Positions 1 to 7,370 of a stretch of DNA of 54,902 bases are shown here, piece by piece. The stretch's first letter is position 1. Every line of letters begins with the position of its first letter. The notes under the pieces were generated by a model. The model was not told the DNA's origin. It saw only the letters and a program-made list of their open reading frames with translations, and ran no database searches. The stretch is from Treponema sp. C6A8 (GTDB lineage Bacteria > Spirochaetota > Spirochaetia > Treponematales > Treponemataceae), in assembly GCF_000619925.1 (NCBI RefSeq), contig NZ_JHVB01000015.1, positions 1 through 54,902 on the forward strand, in the 5' to 3' direction. A program made the position numbers and the translations under genes.

Positions 1-1
1 T

Positions 2-283
2 CATGGCTGGCATTATAGACATATTTCATACAAAAACTTTCTGCGAAAAAAAGGCGCTGTACAAAGTATGTCCAGAAAAGGAAACTGCCTTGATAATGCA
101 GTAATTGAAAACTTCTGGGGAACCTTGAAATCAGAATGGTTTTATCTTAATAAGTTTTCTTCAGTTGAAATATTTCTGGAACAACTAGAACATTACATTT
201 ATTATTTTAATTATGAAAGAGATTCAGGTGTCCTTAATTATCGGACACCTGTTGATGTTCGTAATGAAAAACTGGTAGCATAA
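2..283 (+). mobile_element. IS3-family transposase OrfB, C-terminal fragment (cut by window start)
   Basis: The frame is already open at base 2 and runs to a stop at 281-283, so only the C-terminal part of the DDE integrase-type transposase is present. The stretch around codons 23-35 (QSMSRKGNCLDNAVIENFWG) is the classic IS3/IS150 OrfB signature, followed by the conserved late-domain pattern with YNYER-like and RTPVDVR-like motifs. The ATG at 68 is internal, not the true start. The protein normally joins to OrfA by frameshifting. A terminal inverted repeat follows directly. The missing part lies outside the window. Confidence 0.93.
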
Positions 284-285
284 AA

Positions 286-307
286 ACTGTCCAAAAAATT
301 GGGTTCA
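286..307 (+). repeat. Right terminal inverted repeat of the IS3-family element
   Basis: Read on the minus strand this begins TGAACCC, continues with an AT-rich spacer and TTGGACAG, matching the IS150-group end pattern TGnACCC...TTGGACA. The start of the second IS at 54578 has the same pattern. The exact last base is inferred. Confidence 0.7.
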
Positions 308-311
308 GTTC

Positions 312-385
312 AATTTCAGGGTTCGCTATCCGCTCAGTCCTTCGGACCGGCTTCGCCGCCCTTCAATTCTCCGGCCCGCTGCCGT
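312..385 (-). repeat. GC-rich intergenic repeat, possibly a truncated copy of the family at 31016 and 35051
   Basis: On the minus strand this contains a GGGCGGCGAAGCC block, a hairpin GGTCC-gaa-GGAC and GAGCGGA, resembling the GGGGTGTGGCGAAGACC...GAGCCC part of the repeat at 35051. Outer arms AATTgaAGGG and CCCTgaAATT pair imperfectly. The IS end lies directly beside it, so the element may have been interrupted. It immediately follows the stop codon of the gene at 386. Confidence 0.45.
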
Positions 386-2479
386 CTAAAAATGCAGCCG
401 CCTCAAATGCGTAATCCGGCTCACATTGATATTCAAATGCTCTTCTTCATCCTTTAATGCCAGAGTCAAAATCGCATCGCTTTCCATGCGCTCAAGATTA
501 CGTGGAGTTCCCACAATTGTCGAATAACCGGCGCCATTTGCCTGCGGCATTTTGATTTCAACAAGATCACCCTCTTTTATCGCCGCATCAATCAAATAAA
601 ATTTACCAGTAAAATCCATTCCATCTGCTTCAAGAATTTCCGTCCGGACAGCTTCGCTTGAAAGCTGTTCAGCCGTTACAATCAGGCGATTTTTAATTCG
701 GTTGGCAAGATTTTCCTTTTGATTTTTATCCAGCTCCATACTTGCAAGCTTTTTTTCCAGGCTAACAAGGAGATTTTCTGCTTCTTCAGCATTTGAAGAT
801 GAAGGGCAGCTTTCGCTGCGTACTCCAAGTCTTCCATCCACGTGCCCGGCGCCGTTCACAAACGCCGGCTTTCTTCCATCTCTCAGCAAAGGAAAATCAA
901 GTACCTCGGCCTTTGTAACAGCAGTCTTTAAATTTTTTGCAGGCAGCCCGCATTCTTCAAAGAAAGCATTGATGTTTATGTCTTCCGGCAGATTCAAAAG
1001 ATAAATTCCGTCCGTAAGTTTTTCCTGCACGTACTTCTGGATTTTAGGATTGTTTTCCGCAAAGGCAATATTCTCTTTTGCAACCTTCAGCACAAAACCG
1101 TGATACAAAACCGCAGCAGAATAGGAATTATACCATTCTTGAATATTCACCTTCATATTCTGCGGAATTTCGTAAGGACAGAAAGTTTCCAGAGTTTTGA
1201 AGATTTTCTCTACATCCATGCCCGAATCAAAGGCGCTGGTAGCAGAAGTTTTTGTAATTTCAAACTGGCTTACAATTCCATAGCTTTTTACATCAAGAAA
1301 ATGTGTAAGCGGCAAAAGTGAGGAAAGAGCAAGTCCCGGCATCAAAGAAACAGAAAATGCAGATTCAATATTTACAGGCTTAATGTTCTGAGGAGCAAGA
1401 GCCTGCAATTCTGCAGCAGTATAAATCTCCTCACCGTCAGTACTCAATCCCTTTTTCTGAATAAAACCGAATTCCACTGCTGAATCCATCATGCGGTCAA
1501 GGAAATCCTTGTTCTGAGCGGCATCTTCCGGCTTTTGCTGGGCGCGGGCAGCTTCAAGAATTTGGGCAAAGCGGCCTTTTAGAGCGGCAGAGCCTGCCCC
1601 TGCACTATCACCTTTCTGCCCCAGAATAAATGCAAGGCGCAGAATTGATTTTTCTGTAAGGCCATCCTGCGGAATTGATGCAATAGTGTCCAGCAAAAGC
1701 TGCGACTGCTTTCTAAGGCCTTCGCGGCTTAAGTGGGTAGAAGATGCGGCGCAAAGGAAAGCGTACTGCTGCTTGGGAGAAAGTTTTGCAAATTTTAAAA
1801 GCTTATCGTCATCAACATCAACTTTCTTGCTTTCGTGGAAAAGTCCCAGGTTCAAAAAAGCTGTCATCAAAAGCTGCATGCACTTTTCGCGGCCGGGAAA
1901 AATCTCTTCAAGACGGTTTATAGCGTTCTTTTTCAGCGAGCCGTCAGTTTTCAGGGTAAAAGTATTGTTTCTAACGCAGCAGATAAATGAGGCCAAAAAC
2001 TCCTGAGTAAGGACAAAATTATCATCCATATTAAGGTTCATAACCTGAGGTCGCGGAAGAAGTTCTTCTATATTCAAAAGAGGTTCAAGAGACGGCAGAA
2101 TTACCGGATTCAAAAGCAGATAAGTTTTTCCGTCGTCCTTTGTGACAGAATAAATTAAAAGGCGGTCGCGAAGATTTGCAAGCTTGGTATAGAATTCTGA
2201 AATCTGGTAGCTGCCGGTAAAAAACTGAAGAAAGGCTTCCTTATCAATTCCCTCCATAAAATAAACGGCGCTCAAAAACTCAAGGTCTTTTGCGGTTAAA
2301 AGTGTAAGGATTGCCTTTGTATTTTTAGGAGTCTTTAAAAAACTTGCCAGCTGGCTTGCAAGGCGCTGCTTGTTGTAAGGAGTCTGGATTTTTCCCAGAT
2401 AAAGACGCATGAGGTTGAAAAAATCTTTATCTGGCAGGGCAGAAATTGCTTCTGCCCAGGTATTAATGGTATTTTCCAT
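386..2479 (-). CDS. Helicase-associated domain protein (Helicase_C_3-like partner of XPB)
   Basis: A 697-residue, mostly helical protein starting 15 bases after the XPB-type helicase stop codon, so the two are almost certainly co-transcribed. I see no ATPase motif. Position and size match the actinobacterial Rv0862c-type proteins, which sit next to bacterial XPB and carry a Helicase_C_3 / XPB-Ssl2-like domain. Residues around 470-560 (from FVLKVAKENIAF to AEVLDFPLL) look like that C-terminal-type fold. A GC-coloured insert near residues 570-600 (NGAGHVDGRLGVRSESCPSS) is low-complexity and may be a repeat-derived linker. Function is inferred from pairing with the helicase; its own activity is unknown. 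Confidence 0.7.
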   Translation of the reverse strand: MENTINTWAEAISALPDKDFFNLMRLYLGKIQTPYNKQRLASQLASFLKTPKNTKAILTLLTAKDLEFLSAVYFMEGIDKEAFLQFFTGSYQISEFYTKLANLRDRLLIYSVTKDDGKTYLLLNPVILPSLEPLLNIEELLPRPQVMNLNMDDNFVLTQEFLASFICCVRNNTFTLKTDGSLKKNAINRLEEIFPGREKCMQLLMTAFLNLGLFHESKKVDVDDDKLLKFAKLSPKQQYAFLCAASSTHLSREGLRKQSQLLLDTIASIPQDGLTEKSILRLAFILGQKGDSAGAGSAALKGRFAQILEAARAQQKPEDAAQNKDFLDRMMDSAVEFGFIQKKGLSTDGEEIYTAAELQALAPQNIKPVNIESAFSVSLMPGLALSSLLPLTHFLDVKSYGIVSQFEITKTSATSAFDSGMDVEKIFKTLETFCPYEIPQNMKVNIQEWYNSYSAAVLYHGFVLKVAKENIAFAENNPKIQKYVQEKLTDGIYLLNLPEDININAFFEECGLPAKNLKTAVTKAEVLDFPLLRDGRKPAFVNGAGHVDGRLGVRSESCPSSSNAEEAENLLVSLEKKLASMELDKNQKENLANRIKNRLIVTAEQLSSEAVRTEILEADGMDFTGKFYLIDAAIKEGDLVEIKMPQANGAGYSTIVGTPRNLERMESDAILTLALKDEEEHLNINVSRITHLRRLHF

Positions 2480-2494
2480 TTAGCGTCCTCCTGC

Positions 2495-4279
2495 CTAGAG
2501 CTCGCAGCCCGGCGAATAGCGCACAATTCTATACTGATAGCCCTGTTCGGCAAGGAACTTCTGACGGTTAGAGCCGAACTCCTCTTCTACAGTATTGCGT
2601 GTAATCAAAGTGTAAAAACGCGAAGTTCTTTCTTTTGGCCTGAGAATTCGTCCAAGACGCTGAGCCTCTTCCTGACGGCTTCCAAAAGTTCCGCTTACCT
2701 GAATGGCAAGGCTGGCATCAGGAAGATCAATCGCAAAGTTTGCAACTTTAGAAACTACAAGCACGCGGATTTTTCCGCTTCGGAAGTCGGCATAAATCTT
2801 ATCGCGTTCAGCATTAGGAACCTTACCGGTAATAATCGGCGCCCCGATTTTCTTTGCAATCTGATCAAGCTGCTCAAGGTACTGCCCAATTACAAGGATT
2901 TTATCCTCCGGATGAGTATTTATGATTTCTTCTACAACCGGAAGTTTTTCCACATTCTGACTTGCCATCTTGTGCTTTTCGCGGACAGTCGCAACCGCGT
3001 AATCAATTTCCTGACTTACAGGAAGGTCAATGCGCACTTCTATACACTCGGCAGTTGCAATCCAGTGGTCGCGTTCAAGCTCCTTCCATGGAACATCATA
3101 GCGCTTAGGGCCTACAAGACTGAAAACGTAGCCTTCGCAATGGTCTTCGCGGACAAGAGTTGCTGTAAGGCCGACACGGCGCACAGCCTGAAGCTCGGCA
3201 ACTACGCGGAAAACCGGAGCCGGCAGCATGTGAACTTCATCGTAAATAATAAGCCCCCATGGGCGTTCGTGGAAAATACTGAAATGAGGATAAGGACCTT
3301 CCTTATCCGGCCTCCAGGTCAAAACCTGATAAGTTGCAACCGTAACCTGCTTGATTGTCTTAGATTCACCGGTGTATTCGGCAATCTGGTCAGCAGTAAG
3401 ATTTGTTTTATCTAAAAGTTCATCAATCCACTGGTGAACGGCAGAAATATTCGTGGTAATAATCAGTGTACTTGTTTTAAGCATGTCCATAATCGTCATG
3501 CCAACAACAGTTTTACCAGCTCCACATGGAAGAACGATTGTTCCAAAGCCAGTTCCGGGTCCCTTGTCACCAACAAGGGCATGTGCCGCTCCCCTCTGAT
3601 ATTCGCGAATAACAAGGTCTTTTCCGCTGGAAGTTTTTTCCCGAAGGCTAACATCAAGAGGTTCACCATCCTGAAGAACAACTTCATCCTTTACCGGCCA
3701 GCCAGCCTGAAGTAAAAGCTGTTTGATTGTTCCCCGGTCTGTAAGATGAAGCAGAAAGCAATACTGTTTTTCATCATCTGTGAGCGGAGTCAAAAGCTTC
3801 TGAGCTCCGTCCTCTCCCTGTGGCTCTACATAAGTTGAAGCACAAAGATATTTTTTTACCGCAGGATTTACCCCGATTTCCTTAAAAACAGGTGCAGTTT
3901 TTGCAGTAAGATAAAGATATTTTTCTATGATTGGTTTTCCGTCTTTGTCTTTAGTCTCTGTTTCTTTTTCAGGCCCAGGAATAAGCCGCAAAGTTCCAAA
4001 TCGGTTTGAGATTTCCTGAATCCACTGGGGAATAGACTGGGGCACATCGTAGCGGGCATATTTTTCCAGCACCGCTACCGCATCATCAGCCGAAAATCCA
4101 GCACTTGCAGCATTCCAGAGAGAAAGCGGAGAAAGTCTGTAAGTATGAAGATGCTCCGGTGACTTTTCAAGCTCGGCAAAAGGAATAAGCGCATTTCGGC
4201 ATTCTTCTGCAAGCGGTGCATGCACATCCAAAAGAAGAGTTCGGTCACTTTGTACAATCAACGGATTTTCGTAATTCAT
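2495..4279 (-). CDS. XPB/Ssl2-type superfamily 2 DNA helicase
   Basis: A 594-residue 3'-5' DNA helicase/translocase of the XPB family, thought to act in DNA repair. Visible motifs (numbered from the ATG at 4279) are Walker A GAGKT near 253-257, DEVH near 347-350, motif III GLTAT just before an XPB-specific RED triplet near 377-379, and the arginine-finger motif QRLGRILRPK near 540-549. The N-terminal 200 residues correspond to the helicase-associated/damage-recognition region. An upstream in-frame TTG at 4288 is possible, but the ATG is preferred. A TATAAT box lies only about 11 bases upstream and there is no Shine-Dalgarno, so the mRNA may be nearly leaderless. Its partner gene follows. Confidence 0.93.
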   Translation of the reverse strand: MNYENPLIVQSDRTLLLDVHAPLAEECRNALIPFAELEKSPEHLHTYRLSPLSLWNAASAGFSADDAVAVLEKYARYDVPQSIPQWIQEISNRFGTLRLIPGPEKETETKDKDGKPIIEKYLYLTAKTAPVFKEIGVNPAVKKYLCASTYVEPQGEDGAQKLLTPLTDDEKQYCFLLHLTDRGTIKQLLLQAGWPVKDEVVLQDGEPLDVSLREKTSSGKDLVIREYQRGAAHALVGDKGPGTGFGTIVLPCGAGKTVVGMTIMDMLKTSTLIITTNISAVHQWIDELLDKTNLTADQIAEYTGESKTIKQVTVATYQVLTWRPDKEGPYPHFSIFHERPWGLIIYDEVHMLPAPVFRVVAELQAVRRVGLTATLVREDHCEGYVFSLVGPKRYDVPWKELERDHWIATAECIEVRIDLPVSQEIDYAVATVREKHKMASQNVEKLPVVEEIINTHPEDKILVIGQYLEQLDQIAKKIGAPIITGKVPNAERDKIYADFRSGKIRVLVVSKVANFAIDLPDASLAIQVSGTFGSRQEEAQRLGRILRPKERTSRFYTLITRNTVEEEFGSNRQKFLAEQGYQYRIVRYSPGCEL

Positions 4280-4350
4280 AATAGCCAATTATTATACTAA
4301 AAATCCGCCCTAACGAAAACCAGAAATCTAAAAATAAAAGAATATTACAA

Positions 4351-5154
4351 TTATTGAAGCACCATCTGGTCGTTGGTCATTCCGGATTTTTTGATTTCGC
4401 GGAACTTCTGTGCAAGGTCATCAAGTGTAAGCTTCTGCTTTTCTTCTCCGCTTACGTCATAGATGATTTCGCCTCCGTCCATCATCAAAAGCCGGTTACC
4501 GTAGTCCAAAGCCTGCTGCATGTTGTGGGTTACCATCATTACAGTAAGGTTGTATTCCTCTGCAAATTTTCGGGTAAGCTTCATGATTAAAGCTGCGTTT
4601 GTAGGGTCAAGGGCAGCTGTATGCTCGTCCAGAAGCAGAAGTGCCGGCTTAGACATTACCGCCATCAAAAGGGTAAGAGCCTGACGCTGACCGCCCGAAA
4701 ACTGTTCTACGTTGTCGTTAAGACGTTCTTCCAGTCCCATGTTCAGAACTTTAAGCTGTTCCTTAAACTCGTCTCGGAGTTTCTTGTTCAGACTGATTTT
4801 TAAGCCCTTCCAGCCTTTTTTGCTGCAGATTACCATGTTGTCTTCAAGACTCATTTTTCCGGCTGTTCCCAAAAGAGGATTCTGGAAAATACGACCGATA
4901 TATGAAGCGCGCTTGTATTCTGCATCGTCTGTAATTTCGTGCTCTGTATTGTTGTCGTCCAGGAAGATTTTTCCCTGTGTAGGGCTCAAAGTTCCTGCAA
5001 TCAGATTGTAAAGAGTCGTTTTACCAGCACCATTTGAACCGATTACTGTGATAAAATCACCCTTATTGATTGTAAGAGTGATGTTTTTAAGTGCTGTATT
5101 TTCATCCGGAGTCCCGGCATGGAAAGTAATTCCGATATTTTCAAGTCTTAACAT
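4351..5154 (-). CDS. ABC transporter ATP-binding protein (TrpXYZ/COG1101 type)
   Basis: ATPase subunit of a three-gene importer. Numbered from the ATG at 5154 (267 residues), it shows Walker A GSNGAGKTT near 39-47, the signature FSGGQ near 152-156, Walker B LLLLDEH near 172-178 and the switch histidine in VTHNM. The start at 5154 is chosen because AAGGAGAG sits 5 bases upstream. The longer frame to 5178 would begin inside the permease with no ribosome site. The start overlaps the permease stop by 7 bases (ATG TTAA), suggesting translational coupling. The substrate is not visible; relatives of this operon type are described as tryptophan or aromatic amino acid importers. Confidence 0.9.
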   Translation of the reverse strand: MLRLENIGITFHAGTPDENTALKNITLTINKGDFITVIGSNGAGKTTLYNLIAGTLSPTQGKIFLDDNNTEHEITDDAEYKRASYIGRIFQNPLLGTAGKMSLEDNMVICSKKGWKGLKISLNKKLRDEFKEQLKVLNMGLEERLNDNVEQFSGGQRQALTLLMAVMSKPALLLLDEHTAALDPTNAALIMKLTRKFAEEYNLTVMMVTHNMQQALDYGNRLLMMDGGEIIYDVSGEEKQKLTLDDLAQKFREIKKSGMTNDQMVLQ

Positions 5155-6092
5155 TTTCGCTCTCCTTTTGTGCCGCATTTTGCAGGGCGCATAAGGTGTT
5201 TTTTTAAATCAGTTTTGCCTTTCATGTTTGCAATAATAAGACAGATTATGATAAGAAGACCCGTAATCAGCTTGAGGTCGTTTGGTGTAAGGTGAATAAA
5301 ATGACCGTAGCGGCGGGCAAGAAGCATGAGGGCACGGTAAATAATCGAACCAATCAAAACGCGCAAAGTCTGATACTGAATCTTATTTGAGCGGATGATG
5401 AATTCACCAAGCATCAAAGAAGCAAGGCCGCTTACAATAACGCCGGTTCCGCTTCCTACGTCGGCAAAACCGTTATACATTGCAGTAAAGGCACCAGAAA
5501 GGGCTGCAAGGCCGTCTCCAACGCAAACGCCGATTCCGCGAACAATCTGAGGATTTACACCCTGCGATACAATCATCTGCTCGTTTGAACCGAGGGCGCC
5601 CATTGTAAGTCCCAAATCTGTGTGGAAGAAAAGGTCCAAAACGGCCTTAAAAATCACGATAAAGATGATTAAAAAAATCAAAATTCCTGTATCGCCTGGC
5701 AAAGAAGGAAATTTATCTGCAAAAAAGTCCTGAATGCGGGAGAACAAAGTCTGAATGCGGAGGAAAGAAACGTTTGCACGATTACTCATGATGCGGAGGT
5801 TTACAGAATAAAGCATTGTCATCATAAGGATTCCGGCAAGCAGATCAGGGATGCGGAGTTTTGTGTACAAAAATGTTGTACAAAGTCCGGCTACGCAGCC
5901 GCCTAAGAAAGCGAAAATAAGAGCAAAAAACGGCGGAACTCCGTGCAAGAGGCAGGCTGCAAGAATACAGCCGCCCATCGGGAATGCGCCGTCTACTGTC
6001 ATATCACAGAAATTTAAGGTTCTGTAGGAAATAAAAAGGCCTAAAACCATTATTCCGTAGATTAGGCCTTCGATAAGAATTGTTTCTAACAT
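5148..6092 (-). CDS. ABC transporter permease (COG4120 type)
   Basis: A membrane permease of about 314 residues from the Met at 6092, with about eight hydrophobic helices and the family pattern LNFCDMTVDGAFPMGG near the N-terminus. That pattern resembles branched-chain/BMP-type permeases (COG4120). The upstream extension to 6161 runs into a structured repeat and adds a segment with no family look, so the Met before LETILIEG is preferred; the ribosome site there is weak. The gene sits between the binding protein (upstream) and ATPase (overlapping downstream). Between it and the binding-protein gene lies a large folded repeat that could lower permease expression relative to the abundant binding protein. 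Confidence 0.88.
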   Translation of the reverse strand: MLETILIEGLIYGIMVLGLFISYRTLNFCDMTVDGAFPMGGCILAACLLHGVPPFFALIFAFLGGCVAGLCTTFLYTKLRIPDLLAGILMMTMLYSVNLRIMSNRANVSFLRIQTLFSRIQDFFADKFPSLPGDTGILIFLIIFIVIFKAVLDLFFHTDLGLTMGALGSNEQMIVSQGVNPQIVRGIGVCVGDGLAALSGAFTAMYNGFADVGSGTGVIVSGLASLMLGEFIIRSNKIQYQTLRVLIGSIIYRALMLLARRYGHFIHLTPNDLKLITGLLIIICLIIANMKGKTDLKKHLMRPAKCGTKGERKC

Positions 6093-6134
6093 GGAAAACT
6101 CACTGATAAAAAAATCAAACACCAATAAAAAAAT

Positions 6135-6274
6135 GGCTTCCGGTCGTGTATCGTAGACCAAAACCGCGCGATATCGCGCTACACGCTGATTACTGCAAAG
6201 TAACTATAGGACTGACCGCTTACGCGGTCGCAGTAATCAGAGTGTTTTTGGCCTGCGACACACTCCCTGGCGCC
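6135..6274 (-). repeat. Structured repeat family 1, copy A
   Basis: A 140-nt palindromic element between the binding-protein and permease genes, read on the minus strand as the operon is. It has ends GGCGCCAGGG and GACCGGAAGCC, an unpaired block CCAAAAACACT, an 11-bp perfect stem (6186-6196 with 6230-6240) enclosing the hairpin GACCGC/GCGGTC, an unpaired block CCTATAGTT, then GTGTAGCGCGATATCGCGC and GGTTTTG. Outer arms GTGTGTCG/CGATACAC pair. Flanking A-tract and T-tract lengthen the stem. Copies B (38981) and C (41011) share the unpaired blocks but have different stems. Confidence 0.85.
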
Positions 6275-6293
6275 ATTTTTTTATAATGCAGTC

Positions 6294-7283
6294 TTATTTC
6301 TCTGTAAGTTTACCATTTTCGATAATAAATGTCGCCTGTTTGAGGTATTCTTCTGGGATTGTAATTCCGCAAGCCTTTGCTACGTCCAAATCAAAGAGCA
6401 AATCTGAATCACTTGGCTGTGTCATAAAGCGAACCGGGATTTCTGATGGTTTCTTGCCGTTCAAAATCTGAACTACGATTTCACCAGTTGCGTAACCTGC
6501 CTTGTAGTAGTTGAAGCCGCTAGCCATGAAACAGCCGCCGTTTTTAGCACCAGTTACGTCACCAGAGAAGATTGGCTTTTTAGCCTTGTTGAAAACGCTT
6601 ACCAGACTTGGAAGAGCGCTGAATACTGTGTTGTCTGTTGTAAGATAGATTCCGTCAACGCGGTTTACGATTGCTTCAGCAGCCTGACGAACTTCAGCAG
6701 AAGTAGAAATTGACTGAGTTACAAGTTCAAGACCAGCTTCTTTACAGCCTTTTTTTACGAGTTCAAGACCTGAAATTGAGTTGTCTTCGTTTGAAGTGTA
6801 AATGTAACCAAGAGTTTTGATTCCTGTGATTTTCTTGAAAAGCTTGATGTGTTCAACTGAAGGAAGCTCGTCACTCATACCAGTGATGTTGCGTTCACCG
6901 TGTTCAAGAGTTTTTACAAGGCCAGCTCCAAGAGGATCTGTTACAGTACCAAATACGATTGGTGTATCTTTCATTGTATTTGCAAGTGCGATTGCGATTG
7001 GAGTTGCAATACCAACTGCAACGTCTACGCGCTCGTCGCGGAACTGAGCCGCAATCTGGTTAGCTGTATTTACATCGCCGTTTGCGTTCTGCAAGTCATA
7101 TTTTGCATCGATTCCGGCAGCCTTAACTGCATCAATTACACCGCGTTCAACGTCATCAAGAGCAACGTGCTGAACAATTTTTGCAATACCGATTTTTACC
7201 TGCTTTGCTTTTTTAGCTTTTGCAGCAGAAAGTGAAGAAAGGCAGAGAGAAACTGCCATAGCTGTAAGTATAATTTTTTTCAT
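6294..7283 (-). CDS. ABC transporter substrate-binding protein (COG2984, TrpX-like)
   Basis: A 329-residue exported binding protein: Sec-type signal peptide in the first 20 residues (basic MKK, hydrophobic core, SLSAAKA) and a two-lobed periplasmic-binding fold of the COG2984/PF04392 type. Visible family pieces are KIGIAKIVQHVALD, FRDERVDVAVGIATPIA, TPIVFGTVTDPLGAGLV and YLTTDNTVFSALPSLV. First gene of the importer operon, preceded by a near-consensus sigma-70 promoter (7324-7352) and a GGGGG ribosome site. Ligand specificity cannot be read from sequence; relatives bind tryptophan or other aromatic amino acids, which would suit the ior/paaK operon at 35-39 kb. Confidence 0.9.
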   Translation of the reverse strand: MKKIILTAMAVSLCLSSLSAAKAKKAKQVKIGIAKIVQHVALDDVERGVIDAVKAAGIDAKYDLQNANGDVNTANQIAAQFRDERVDVAVGIATPIAIALANTMKDTPIVFGTVTDPLGAGLVKTLEHGERNITGMSDELPSVEHIKLFKKITGIKTLGYIYTSNEDNSISGLELVKKGCKEAGLELVTQSISTSAEVRQAAEAIVNRVDGIYLTTDNTVFSALPSLVSVFNKAKKPIFSGDVTGAKNGGCFMASGFNYYKAGYATGEIVVQILNGKKPSEIPVRFMTQPSDSDLLFDLDVAKACGITIPEEYLKQATFIIENGKLTEK

Positions 7284-7323
7284 ATTTATCCCCCTAAGGT
7301 TTTATGTTTCTATTTATAGTAAC

Positions 7324-7352
7324 ATAATAAGAGGATTTTGCTTTGTTGTCAA
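7324..7352 (-). promoter_or_regulatory. Sigma-70-type promoter for the ABC importer operon
   Basis: On the minus strand TTGACA (7347-7352), a 17-base spacer, then TATTAT (7324-7329), about 40 bases upstream of the binding-protein ATG. This is one of the best consensus promoters in the window. Confidence 0.8.
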
Positions 7353-7370
7353 GCGAAAATTTAAAAATAA

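Noticed and set aside
6135..6274. Integron attC site or CRISPR-like array
   Set aside because: No attC-type end motifs (RYYYAAC/GTTRRRY) and no integrase or cas genes; the copies are dispersed and not arrayed.
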